DNA from: Mesorhizobium sp. L-8-3
GTDB taxonomy: Bacteria > Pseudomonadota > Alphaproteobacteria > Rhizobiales > Rhizobiaceae
Direction of reading: 5' to 3'
Assembly: GCF_016756615.1 (NCBI RefSeq)
Contig: NZ_AP023262.1
Coordinates: forward strand, 6,945,501-7,009,500
DNA: 64,000 bases
A program made the translations under genes and the position numbers. Of the stretch, positions 54,083 through 62,645 are shown piece after piece (within the stretch, counting starts at the first letter, position 1; each line of letters begins with the position of its first letter). The notes below the pieces were generated by a model. That model saw nothing but the letters and a program-made list of their open reading frames with translations, was not told the origin of the DNA and did no database searches.

Positions 54083-54835
54083 ATGCATCGTCGTAACCTG
54101 ATTAGAGCATTCATCGCGCTGGGCGTGTGCCCGATCTGCGCCCAGACCGCGCGTGCGGCCAGCGCCCATTGGGGATATGGCGGCTCGGTCGGGCCGGAGC
54201 ATTGGGCCGATCTGGACACGAGAAATTTCGCCTGTTCGGCGGGCAGGCAGCAGTCACCCATCGACATCGCCGGCACGGTAAAGGCGGATATACCGCGCAT
54301 CGACATCAGTTGGCTCAAGGGCGGCGGCAGGATGGTGAACAACGGCCACACCATTCAAATCAACATGCCGGAAGGCAGCACCTTGACCCGCGGGGATCGC
54401 GTCTTCCAACTGGCACAGTTGCATTTCCACGCGCCGAGCGAGCATCACGTGGCGGGCATGAGCTTCCCGATGGAAGCGCATTTTGTCCATAAAGACACAA
54501 AGAGCGATACTCTGGGTGTGCTGAGCGCCCTTCTTATGCCTGGCGCGACAAATAACAGCTTTGCCGGTCTCGCCAAGGTCTTTCCGGCCCGGCCCGGCGA
54601 GGAGATGGCAGTTGACGAGTTCGATCCCAACGGGCTTTTGCCGGCCTCGCTCGGCTATTGGACCTATGAGGGATCATTAACGACTCCGCCCTGCACCGAA
54701 AACGTGGAGTGGATGGTTGCAATGGAACCGGTCGAGGTCGACACCGCAGACATCAAGCGGTTTACGACGCTTTACGCATCTAACGCGCGGTCGATCCGTC
54801 CCTCCAATCGGCGCTTCATCCTAGGCCTCAGCTAA
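54083..54835 (+). CDS. Periplasmic alpha-carbonic anhydrase
   Basis: The 250-residue enzyme interconverts CO2 and bicarbonate. It has a signal peptide (RNLIRAFIALGVCPICAQTARA), the HWGYGG start of the mature fold, QQSPIDI, and the zinc ligands in LAQLHFHAPSEHHV (two His) and MEAHFVHKD. The proton-transfer and C-terminal PSNRRFI segments are present. AAGGAGCGAGG precedes the ATG at 54083, which excludes the longer frame from 53639. An alpha-type enzyme on the Mesorhizobium loti symbiosis island is known to be active in nodules. Confidence 0.95.
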   Translation: MHRRNLIRAFIALGVCPICAQTARAASAHWGYGGSVGPEHWADLDTRNFACSAGRQQSPIDIAGTVKADIPRIDISWLKGGGRMVNNGHTIQINMPEGSTLTRGDRVFQLAQLHFHAPSEHHVAGMSFPMEAHFVHKDTKSDTLGVLSALLMPGATNNSFAGLAKVFPARPGEEMAVDEFDPNGLLPASLGYWTYEGSLTTPPCTENVEWMVAMEPVEVDTADIKRFTTLYASNARSIRPSNRRFILGLS

Positions 54836-55025
54836 GGTCATCGCGCGCGTCAAGCAAAACCGCGGTAACAATCGGGGGGTTTCGAACAGTACGACGGCAC
54901 CCTGGTGGCGCTGGCATCGACCATAATGCCCTAGAGCGGGATGAATTTGGATTGAATCGAAGGGGATTCCCAAGGGTCTGCAAATCAGATTCAAGATGCT
55001 GGCTGGGAGAAGGAGGCCGGCATGG

Positions 55026-55690
55026 ATGGGCAAGCCATATTCAAACGATCTTCGGGACCGGGTTGTCGCTTCGGTTGAGCAGGAGGGGCTTTCGCGCCGG
55101 CAAGCAGCGGCGCGTTATGATGTCGGCATCAGCTCGGTAATCAGATGGGTGGGGCGCTTTCGAGAAACAGGCAGCGTCAGCCCCGGCCAGATCGGTGGAC
55201 ACAAGCCCAAGAAGATCCGCGGCGCCCACCGCGACTGGTTGGTTGAGCGCTGCCGCAATGAGGCCTTCACCTTGCGTGGGCTGGTCGCGGAACTGGCCGA
55301 ACGCGGCCTGAAGGTGGACTATCGCTCGGTCTGGGCCTTCGTTCGCGAGGAGAAGCTTAGTTATAAAAAAAGACGCTGGTCGCGGCCGAACAGAGGCGTC
55401 CCGACATCGCGCGCCGGCGTCAGCAATGGTTGAAGTATCGCGCAGCGATCGATCCTTCACGCCTGGTGTTCATCGGCGCCGTTGCGCGGCTGGGCGCCGG
55501 TCGGGGAGCGGCTCTATGCCGAGGTCCCGCACGGCCACTGGCAGACCATGACTCCTGGCGGCACTGCGCCATGATCGGCTGGACGCGCCATGGCTGATCG
55601 ACGGACCGATCAACGGCGAGCGGTTCCGGCTCTATGTCGAGCAGGTTCTGGTTCCGACCCTTAAACCCGGTGACATCGTGATCATGGACA
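55026..55690 (+). pseudogene. IS630 transposase, 5' part
   Basis: The first open part (55026-55433) encodes GKPYSNDLRDRVVASVEQEG with an HTH (SRRQAAARYDVGISSVIRWV) and RSVWAFVREEKLSYKKRRW. A slippery A7G at 55365-55372 marks the programmed frameshift used by such elements, after which the other frame continues with WTRHGW- and ERFRLYVEQVLVP-type pieces. Small deletions near 55470-55580 damage the catalytic region. The gene is then cut at about 55690 by an IS110 element. Confidence 0.8.
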
Positions 55691-55950
55691 TGTGTGGACG
55701 CCCCCGTTGGTGCAAGAAGAATCTTTCGAAGAGCACGGAGCGTGGTCGGGTGCTGACATGTGTCCGGCCTCTGTTGCGGCTGTCACATGCCGCGGGCCTG
55801 TATGGGAGTTCGCGGAGCGGGTCCAATTCAATCTGGCGCGCTCAAGGCGCGTATCCATGATCTGGTTTTCCCGATCCCGTCTCGTTGACCGTTGCGCCAT
55901 ACTCTCCGTTTGACCTTCTCACACTTTCGAGGCCTTCTGGCCGAGCGGAA

Positions 55951-56717
55951 CTAACCCGCCACGGCTGGAGCCCGATAAGTTCCGCCTTTCGCCATCAGTG
56001 CCCAGACGATGCGTGCAGTCTTGTTGGCAAGCGCGACGATCACCAACATGGGCGGCTTGCGGCCCAAGATGCGCATGAGCCATGGGTCCGCAGATTTCCC
56101 CTTCCGCATTGCCCAGCGTACGGCCGCGCTGGCCCCTATGATCAGCAGCCGGCGTAGCGTTCGCTCGCCCATCCGAGACGTCTCGCCGAGCTTCTGCTTT
56201 CCGCCCGTGGAGCGTTGCAGCGGCGTGAGGCCGAGCCAGGCCGCGAAGTCTCGCCCCCTCTTGAAGGTTGTCGCCGATGGAGCCAGAGCAGCAAGTGCCG
56301 TCGCGGTGATCGGCCCTATGCCGGGAATGGTCATCAATCGCCTGGCTTCTGCATCCTCCTTGGCACGCCGGGCGATCTCGCGGTCGAGCACGGCCACTCT
56401 CTCATCCAGCGACCGCAACTGTGCAACGAGCAGAGACAGGATCGGACGGGCAGCTTCGGGGATGGCGGTACCTTTGTCCTCAATCGCCGTGACAAGCTTG
56501 GCGGCATGGAAGAGACCCTGTGCAGCCACGAGTCCGAATTCGGCAAGATGGCCCCGTATCGCATTGATGGTCTGGGTCCGCTGACGAACCATAAGATCGC
56601 GAACGCGGAACACCATTGCCGCAGCTTGCTGCTCTTCGCTCTTCACCGCCACGAACCGCATGGTCGGCCTCTGGGCTGCTTCGCAGATCGCCTCAGCGTC
56701 AGCGGCATCGTTCTTCT
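55951..56717 (-). pseudogene. IS110-A transposase, C-terminal part
   Basis: Begins in KNDAADAEAICEAAQRP (last DEDD acids) and continues through TIPGIGPITATALAALAP to FKRGRDFAAWLGLTP, SVGGK-like GGKQKLGETSRMGER and the Tnp20-type serine region RLLIIGASAAVRW. The frame is open to 56811 only by reading element B DNA. With the part at 58104-58366 it forms one complete IS110 transposase. Confidence 0.85.
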
Positions 56718-58103
56718 CTGGTTGCCGCCCTCGATGCAAGAAGCCTTCCAACCTGATGTGCCCGGTGATCGAGTGCGTTCTTCTCTCAGGCCTTTCGTTG
56801 CGACCTTTCAAGAAGCCGCGGGCCAGTATGGTGATCTGCGGATCGGGTCCAAATCTTCTGCAAGAGCTTTCAAGCTCGCGAACGATGTCTGGTTTTCCTG
56901 ATCCAGATCTTTTCGATCATTGTGCCCATTCAGGTCATCGACTTCCTACACCTCCTTCACCGGCGCAGTTCGTGTGGTGATGCATCCGTCATGCAGCCAC
57001 AACTCGCGCCGGATTTCGATAATCCTCTTTCTTTGTCATCATCGCCCAGATCGCCCGCGCCATCTTGTTCGCAAGCGCGATCGCGACCAGCATGAGCGGC
57101 TTGCGACGCAGCATCCGTGCCAGCCATGAACCCTCGACGATGGATTTGCGGGCCAGCACTGTCAGGCGTGACATGGCACCGATGATCAACAAAGAACGGA
57201 TATCAGTTTGGCCAGCCTTCGACACGCGTCCAAGTCGCTCTTTGCCGCCGGAGGTGTATTGACGTGGCACAAGCCCAAGCCAGGCCGCAAAGTCTCGCCC
57301 GCGTTTGAAGCTCTCCATCGGCGGAGCAAAGCCGCTGATCGCCAACGCGGTCTGGGGCCCGACACCAGGCATTGTCTGCAGGCGCCGCGCTGTATCGGTC
57401 GCCAGGGAAAGGGCTTTGGCCTTTGCCGTTTTGACGTCGATCCGAGCTGTCTTCTCGGCAATCTGCTCAATCAGGTCGCGGCATTCCTCGCGTACCAATT
57501 CGGGCAGGTCACTGTTGGGTGCCTCCAGGATGCCCTCGATCCGCTTGATGTGGGCGATCCCTTTCGGAATGATGTGACCATATTCGTACAGCACCGAACG
57601 CAGAGCATTCACAAGCTCGGTGCGCTGATGGAGGAGGCGCTCCCGACCTCGGAACAACACAGCGCATGCCTGTTGATCTTCCGACTTCGGCTGTACAAAA
57701 CGCATCTCCGGACGCTGTGCTGCAACGACGATTGCTTCAGCATCGGCAGCATCGTTTTTCTGCCGTTTGACAAAGGGCCGCACATATTGAGGTGCGATCA
57801 GCTTCACCTCGTGGCCAAGCTTGACCATTTCTCGGGCCCAGTAGCTCGCGCTGCCGCATGCTTCCATCACAACCACAGCAGGCGGCTGGCTTGCCATAAA
57901 CTGCCGGAACCGTGACCGCGTCAGCTTCTTACGGAATCTCAGATGCCCCGTCATTGTCGCGCCGTGAAGCTGGAAAACGTTCTTTGCCAGGTCCACCCCG
58001 ATCATAGTATCGTTCATTTGCCGTCCTCTCCTTCTCGTGGCGTTGAACACCACGACCTTGGCACATTGCGATGCCGTCTGGGGAGGGCGGCAACCATCCC
58101 ATC
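56718..58103 (-). mobile_element. IS110-family element B, intact-looking, inserted in element A
   Basis: About 1.39 kb (edges uncertain by a few bases) with terminal inverted repeats GGTTGCCGCCCTC (56720-56732) and GAGGGCGGCAACC (58084-58096). It interrupts the element A transposase between KRQK and NDAADAE. One intact transposase gene fills it. The 256 bp after the transposase stop (56733-56988) are non-coding and could hold a guide RNA. Confidence 0.8.
56989..58017 (-). CDS. IS110-B transposase (DEDD recombinase), intact
   Basis: The 342-residue recombinase has the RuvC-like DEDD residues in MIGVDLAKNVFQLHG, VVVMEACGSASYW and KNDAADAEAIVVAAQ, and the C-terminal transposase_20 domain with MPGVGPQTALAISGF, RGRDFAAWLGLVPRQ and the serine-bearing TDIRSLLIIGAMSR. 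The start at 58017 (MNDTMIGVDLAK) is chosen over 58053. No stop or frameshift is seen, so it may be active. Confidence 0.92.
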   Translation of the reverse strand: MNDTMIGVDLAKNVFQLHGATMTGHLRFRKKLTRSRFRQFMASQPPAVVVMEACGSASYWAREMVKLGHEVKLIAPQYVRPFVKRQKNDAADAEAIVVAAQRPEMRFVQPKSEDQQACAVLFRGRERLLHQRTELVNALRSVLYEYGHIIPKGIAHIKRIEGILEAPNSDLPELVREECRDLIEQIAEKTARIDVKTAKAKALSLATDTARRLQTMPGVGPQTALAISGFAPPMESFKRGRDFAAWLGLVPRQYTSGGKERLGRVSKAGQTDIRSLLIIGAMSRLTVLARKSIVEGSWLARMLRRKPLMLVAIALANKMARAIWAMMTKKEDYRNPARVVAA

Positions 58104-58366
58104 TTCTGCCGCTTCACGAAAGGCTTCACATATCCCGGAGCGATTAGCCGGGCATCGTGCCCAAGCTTCGCAATCTCCCGCGCCCAATAATGACCGCCGG
58201 CGCAGGCCTCCATAGCCACCGTGCAAGCAGGCTGCGCGGCAAGAAACTTGAGCACCTGGTCACGACGCAGTTTCTTGCGGAAGGCCACGGCTCCCGATCC
58301 ATCCGCGCCGTGCATCTGGAACACGTTCTTCGCCAGATCCAACCCGATTGTGCTAACTTCCAACAT
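58104..58366 (-). pseudogene. IS110-A transposase, N-terminal part
   Basis: Begins MLEVSTIGLDLAKNVFQMHG, the DEDD nuclease start (first Asp in GLDLAK), followed by VAMEACAGGHYWAREIAKLG (the Glu) and YVKPFVKRQK. After KRQK the reading frame enters element B. The continuation NDAADAEAI is found at 56717 going down. Confidence 0.85.
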
Positions 58367-58442
58367 GGACGCCTCCGTTCAAGTGATGATCAACGACACC
58401 ACTTTGGCACAGCGATGCCGTGAGGGGGCGTCCACCCCATCA

Positions 58443-58695
58443 ATCTCGGCTCGCACAAGGGCAAGGCAATGCGCCGCGCCATTCGCGGCGTCGGTGCCAG
58501 ACTCCTGCTCCTGCCGAAATATTCGCCCGATCTGAACCCGATCGAGCAAGCTTTGCCAAGCTCAAGCACTGGCTCAGAAAGGCGGCGCGCCGAACCGTCG
58601 ATACTGTCTGCAGCGCGATCGGCGAAATCCTCGATGGCCTCACCGCAACCGAATGCAACAACTACTTCGAAAACGCCGGATACTGTTCAACCTAA
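58443..58695 (+). pseudogene. IS630 transposase, 3' part
   Basis: Sequence from about 58443 continues the IS630 transposase with GSHKGKAMRRAIRGVGARLLLLPKYSPDLNPIEQ (read across a one-base shift near 58548), containing the last catalytic acid in NPIEQA, and ends with ATECNNYFENAGYCST. Joining 55690 to 58443 restores the family sequence IMD-N-LGSHKG. Confidence 0.85.
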
Positions 58696-58873
58696 AATCA
58701 TCCCGCTCTAGGGTTCACAACAGCATGACCGGATCATGGGGAACTTGTGGGCCGCTTGCTTGCGGAGAACTGGGTGGCGTCACCGACACCCGTACGCTCC
58801 GGCCTGGATCTGCTTGATCAGGGATTGATAAATTCGACGCGTCGCTCCCGTGCTGCGAGAACCCTCCTCATAC

Positions 58874-58917
58874 TGGACCAATTAAAATCTCCAAAAGTGG
58901 CAGTTTAGTTTGGACCA
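58874..58917. promoter_or_regulatory. TGGACCA direct repeats upstream of the B3/4 gene
   Basis: TGGACCA occurs at 58874-58880 and 58911-58917, 37 bp apart, about 100 bp before the gene at 59012. Paired GGACC-type direct repeats are known operators of MocR-family regulators of small amino-acid/transport operons. No such regulator gene is in the window, so this is a suggestion. The rest of 58712-59011 shows no gene. Confidence 0.35.
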
Positions 58918-59011
58918 GTGAACTGCAATATTGGCTTGCAGTCAGGGAAGCGATCGTGACTGGTCGCGCCGGTCATGGATTGCTTGCGCTCGAACTGATG
59001 GAGTTGCCTGG

Positions 59012-59701
59012 ATGTTTGAGGGTCCCATCATCGACGCTCGAATTAAGAGTATTGCATCGGGATTTAGAGCCGTGAGCGTCTACGTCGATGCCACTTCAGC
59101 TGAAGAAGGACGTTTCGATCCCCGATTGCTTGGTGAAGCCTGCGATTGCGCGTTGGCGGATGGCCCGGCTTGGGCAGAAGCTCATCTGGCGAGTTGGTCC
59201 GACGCCTACGCCGTCTTTGGCGCGAAGCCTAACCGTACGCCGTGCTCAGCCCAGGCCCTCAGAAAGCGGGTTCTGAAAGACGGCACTCTTTCGACGATCA
59301 ACCCGATCGTCGATCTCTACAACGCCATCAGCCTGAAATACGCAGTCCCGGTGGGTGGAGAGAATTTTGACGCCTATGTCGGAAGACCCTACCTGACGAT
59401 CGCTGACGGGAGTGAGACGTTCGACACCATGGTGAATGGAGAGGCGGTCAACGATCCTCCCTTGCCCGGTAAGGTCATCTGGCGCGACGACATTGGCGTC
59501 ACCTGCCGACGCTGGAACTGGCGACAGGGCACTCGAACCCGCCTGAAGACCCTAACAGGCCGGATGTGGTTCGTACTGGAGGCGTTGGAGACCATGCCGG
59601 ACGATGCATTGGCAGAGGCGACGGATGCCATGGTCGGAGGGCTGAATGCCTTGATGCCTGGCTGCAAAATCGCGAGCCAAGAAATTGCCATCGCCGGATG
59701 A
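59012..59701 (+). CDS. B3/4-domain (tRNA-editing-like) protein
   Basis: The 229-residue protein belongs to the stand-alone B3/4 family, related to the editing domain of phenylalanyl-tRNA synthetase beta subunit. Typical segments are SAQALRKRVLKDGTLSTINPIVDLYNAISLKYAVPVGGENFD in pieces and GKVIWRDDIGVTCRRWNWRQG. The ATG at 59012 is the family-like start; the frame is open from 58931. It precedes lysE- and dapA-like genes on the same strand, suggesting a shared amino-acid-related role. Confidence 0.85.
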   Translation: MFEGPIIDARIKSIASGFRAVSVYVDATSAEEGRFDPRLLGEACDCALADGPAWAEAHLASWSDAYAVFGAKPNRTPCSAQALRKRVLKDGTLSTINPIVDLYNAISLKYAVPVGGENFDAYVGRPYLTIADGSETFDTMVNGEAVNDPPLPGKVIWRDDIGVTCRRWNWRQGTRTRLKTLTGRMWFVLEALETMPDDALAEATDAMVGGLNALMPGCKIASQEIAIAG

Positions 59702-59785
59702 GGTTTCCGGTCGAGCGAGTGGATCCATGGCCGCCCGGGGCATCCGGCGCGATCGATCCGATCGAGATTATCAAGGGCTGAGAGA

Positions 59786-60424
59786 ATGAATGTCGATCTC
59801 CATCAGTTGCTCATCGTCTTTGCTGCATATGTCATTGCCGCGGGGAGCCCCGGCCCGAGCAACATGCGCATTATGGGGGTTGCGATGGCGCGCGGCAGAG
59901 GTGCTGCGCTCATGCTCGCCTCCGGCGTCGTCAGCGGCTCGATCTTTTGGGGTTTTATGGCCTCCACCGGCATCTCCGCCCTGTTGGCCAGGTACGCCCA
60001 GGCACTGCTCGTTCTGCAGGTTTTCGGGGGGCTTTACCTGCTATTCCTCGCCTTCAGGGCGGGACGGTCGGCGCTTACGTCGAACGAGAAGCTGGCGGTG
60101 CGCGCATCGACCGACCAAGTCGCTCTTTCGCGGGGTGAGCTCTATAGGAAGGGCCTCTTGATGCATTTGGCGAACCCAAAATCCGTGCTGGCATGGATCG
60201 CGCTCGTCACGCTGGGGATCGGTCCGAATTCATCGTGGCAAAGCATCGCAGCGATATTGGGTGGCTGCGCCATCCTAAGTGTCACGATATTCTGCGGCTA
60301 CGCCATTGTCTTCTCCACACCGCCTATGGTGGCTCTATATCGCCGCTGCCGCCGCTGGATCGAAAGTCTGTTGGCGATGTTCTTCGCGTTCGCCGGGCTG
60401 CGTATGCTGCTTTCCCGTATGTAG
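59786..60424 (+). CDS. LysE/RhtB-family amino-acid exporter
   Basis: The 212-residue membrane protein has about six helices, with the family signature SPGPSNMRIMGVAMARGRGAALMLASG near the N-terminus and KGLLMHLANPKSVLAWIALVTLG in the middle. LysE/RhtB proteins export amino acids or related compounds. It lies 84 bp after the B3/4 gene and 15 bp before the dapA-like gene, so the substrate may be linked to those products. Confidence 0.9.
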   Translation: MNVDLHQLLIVFAAYVIAAGSPGPSNMRIMGVAMARGRGAALMLASGVVSGSIFWGFMASTGISALLARYAQALLVLQVFGGLYLLFLAFRAGRSALTSNEKLAVRASTDQVALSRGELYRKGLLMHLANPKSVLAWIALVTLGIGPNSSWQSIAAILGGCAILSVTIFCGYAIVFSTPPMVALYRRCRRWIESLLAMFFAFAGLRMLLSRM

Positions 60425-60439
60425 TTTCGAAAGGAATGG

Positions 60440-61330
60440 ATGATGACTTTGTTTCGCGGCCTGTCGGCGTTCCCCCTTACGCCAACCGATGCGGAAGGGC
60501 ATGTCGACACCGAGGGTCTGGCTCGTTTTCTCGAGCGTATTCAACGCGCCGGAGCGGACTCCATCGGCCTTCTGGGGAGCACGGGCGGTTATGCTTACCT
60601 CACCAGGGAAGAACGCAAGCGTGCCGTTCAGGCTGCCGTGGAATGCATCGGCGGCAAAACGCCTCTTGTCGTGGGTGTGGGTGCATTGCGTACCGATGAA
60701 GCTCAGGCTCTGGCGCGCGATGCCAAATCCGCTGGCGCTGACGGCCTGCTCCTGGCACCGATGTCCTACGTTCCCCTGAACGAGGACGAAGTCTTCCAGC
60801 ACTTCGTCGCGGTGGCCGAGGCGGGGGAATTGCCTTTGTGCATATATAACAATCCAAGCACCACGCGCTTCACATTCAGCGACGCATTGATCGCCCGGCT
60901 GTCAGAGGTGTCCAACATCGTCGCGGTGAAAATGCCTCTGGCGGCGAATGACGATTACGCGGGGGAACTGGCACGTTTGCGGTCGATGACGCCTGACACG
61001 TTCACAATCGGATACAGCGGCGATTGGGGCGCGGCGGATGCCCTGCTTGCCGGATGTGACACCTGGTACAGCGTTGCGGCAGGTCTGCTGCCGGTCCCGG
61101 CGCTTGCGCTGACGCGTGCAGCGCAGTCCGGCGACGCGGTGGAGTCCACTCGGTTGAACCGCGCTTTCGGGCCGCTCTGGACCTTGTTCAAACACTACGG
61201 CAGCTTCCGCGTTATGTTCGTCATCGCCGACTACCTCGGTCTGGCGCACGTCCAGCCACCGCGCCCTATTTTGCCGTTGCCGGAGGACGCCGGAGATGAC
61301 ATTAGGCAGGCATTGGAGAAGCTCGAATAG
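60440..61330 (+). CDS. Dihydrodipicolinate synthase-family lyase/aldolase
   Basis: This 296-residue TIM-barrel enzyme of the DapA/N-acetylneuraminate lyase family has GSTGGYAYLTREERKR, the catalytic Tyr in LCIYNNPSTTRF and the Schiff-base Lys in IVAVKMPLAAND. Because it is clustered with an exporter and lies on the island, an alternative substrate to that of biosynthetic DapA is likely. The start may be 60440 or the adjacent ATG at 60443. A damaged partial copy lies at 49507-49730. Confidence 0.88.
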   Translation: MMTLFRGLSAFPLTPTDAEGHVDTEGLARFLERIQRAGADSIGLLGSTGGYAYLTREERKRAVQAAVECIGGKTPLVVGVGALRTDEAQALARDAKSAGADGLLLAPMSYVPLNEDEVFQHFVAVAEAGELPLCIYNNPSTTRFTFSDALIARLSEVSNIVAVKMPLAANDDYAGELARLRSMTPDTFTIGYSGDWGAADALLAGCDTWYSVAAGLLPVPALALTRAAQSGDAVESTRLNRAFGPLWTLFKHYGSFRVMFVIADYLGLAHVQPPRPILPLPEDAGDDIRQALEKLE

Positions 61331-61350
61331 CCGAGCACAGGGCATGCCCA

Positions 61351-61515
61351 GTGCAACTGCGTGCGGGCGAAGATGTCGAGCGGGAACTGCCGGTCCTCTC
61401 GACCTTTCTCGGCCACGCCAATGTTCGCGACACCTACTGGTATCTATCCGCCGCGCCGGAGCTAATGACCCATGCCGCGCGACTGCTGGATGAGCGGTGG
61501 GAGGTTCGCTCATGA
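61351..61515 (+). pseudogene. Tyrosine recombinase C-terminal fragment (RIT-element type)
   Basis: The frame encodes LPVLSTFLGHANVRDTYWYL followed by SAAPELMTHAARLLDERWE and stops at 61513-61515. LGHANVRDTYWYL carries the catalytic His and Tyr of the tyrosine recombinases found as tandem triplets in RIT elements. All upstream domains are missing. The stop overlaps the next recombinase start by 4 bp (ATGA), the usual RIT coupling. Confidence 0.8.
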
Positions 61516-62230
61516 GTGCCTCGAACGATCTGGCCGTGCTGATCGAGCGGTGGTTCACCGATCGGCTCATGCGACATCGAGGCGTAAGCTCCAACACCAT
61601 CGCCTCCTATCGCGACACCTTCCGGCTCCTGTTTGCATTCGCGCAGACACGCCTTGGCAGGTCTCCGTCGCAGTTGACACTGCGGGATTTGGACGCGCCT
61701 TTCATCGGTGCATTCCTGGAGGACCTTGAGACACTGCGATCCGCCTCAGTGAGGACCCGGAACCTCCGCCTCACGGCCATTCGGTCTTTCTTCAGATATG
61801 CGTCGTTCGAGGAGCCGGCCCATAGCGCCCAGATTCAACGCGTGCTCGCGATCCCGAGCAAGCGATGCGACAAGCGACAGCTTCAGTTTCTCACCAGGCC
61901 CGAGATTGAAGCGATCCTGGCCTGTCCGGATCGCAGCACATGGCTGGGACGGCGTGATCACACTCTGCTGTTGCTGGCCGCGCAAACGGGGTTGCGGGTC
62001 TCGGAGATCATCGATCTCGACCGGGACTCGGTGATGCTGGGGCACGGTGCCCACGTGCGATGCGTTGGCAAGGGCCGCAAGGAGCGAAGTACGCCGCTCA
62101 CCAAGGTTGCACAGCAAGCCCTTCGGGGCTGGCTCAACGAGCCCAGGAAGCGGGGCGCAACGGCTCTCTTTCCGAACACGCACGGCGGCAAGCTGAGCGC
62201 CGACGGCGTGCAGGCGCTGCTGAACAAATA
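61512..62230 (+). pseudogene. Tyrosine recombinase, C-terminally truncated (RIT-element type)
   Basis: Begins MSASNDLAVLIERWFTDRLM, with a core-binding domain (GVSSNTIASYRDTFRLLFAF) and the first catalytic Arg in QTGLRVSEIIDLDRDSV, then GKGRKERSTPLTK. Homology ends near LSADGVQALLNKY (about 62230), before the H-x-x-R box and the Tyr. The frame then runs on by chance to 62366. It cannot be active as it stands. Confidence 0.85.
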
Positions 62231-62231
62231 C

Positions 62232-62403
62232 CCAAATAGAAGGGCGTCTCAAACCAAAAGGCACGGACATCAAACGCCATCAGAGCCTCGCCGCTACCCC
62301 CGTGGCGGAAGGTTGCGTACAGACTTGCCGCACAGAACCCCAAGGCGAGTGAGCACGCGATGCTAATGGCTATGTTGGGGGACGTCGTTTTTGTAGAAGA
62401 CAT
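62232..62403 (-). pseudogene. N-terminal fragment of a small membrane protein
   Basis: On the minus strand MSSTKTTSPNIAISIACSLA leads into a hydrophobic segment (ACSLALGFCAASLYATF) and GEALMAFDVRAFWFETPFYLGI, which looks like the beginning of a short inner-membrane protein. Beyond 62232 the frame reads recombinase DNA. It seems to be cut at the same junction as the recombinase. Family unknown. The following 62404-62645 shows no gene. Confidence 0.4.
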
Positions 62404-62645
62404 TGTTCCATGGCCGAATTAGCCGTGCTGATGCTGCGCTTGCTTCAGACACCGAACCGAGGTCGCGATGCCGACGCTCGACAGATCGATGCCGCAGCGG
62501 GTGGTGCGATGCTTGCATCGCGCCACCCGGCAGACGTGGATTTTGAAAGTTTCACTAAGCAGCTACGTCGACGGCCAGGGAATTGGAAACAGCAAGGCCG
62601 TGAACGGAATTCGGGAGAGGAAGCGTTACTGCCATGGCCGAGACC

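Larger units (their letters stand above)
55691..58442 (-). mobile_element. IS110-family element A, inside IS630 and itself interrupted
   Basis: Its ends share the inverted repeat GTGGACGCCCCC (55694-55705 and, inverted, 58424-58435). The transposase runs on the minus strand and is split into an N-terminal part (58104-58366) and a C-terminal part (55951-56717) by element B. About 260 bp of non-coding DNA follow the transposase stop, which fits IS1111-type members that encode their guide (seek/bridge) RNA at that end. Confidence 0.8.
54931..58711 (+). mobile_element. IS630-family element, interrupted by nested IS110 elements
   Basis: The ends carry the inverted repeat CTAGAGCGGGATGA (54931-54944) and TCATCCCGCTCTAG (58698-58711), with similarity continuing inward. 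TA at each end fits the IS630 target. The transposase reading frame begins at 55026 and resumes at 58443, so the nested block 55691-58442 is foreign to the element. Confidence 0.85.
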
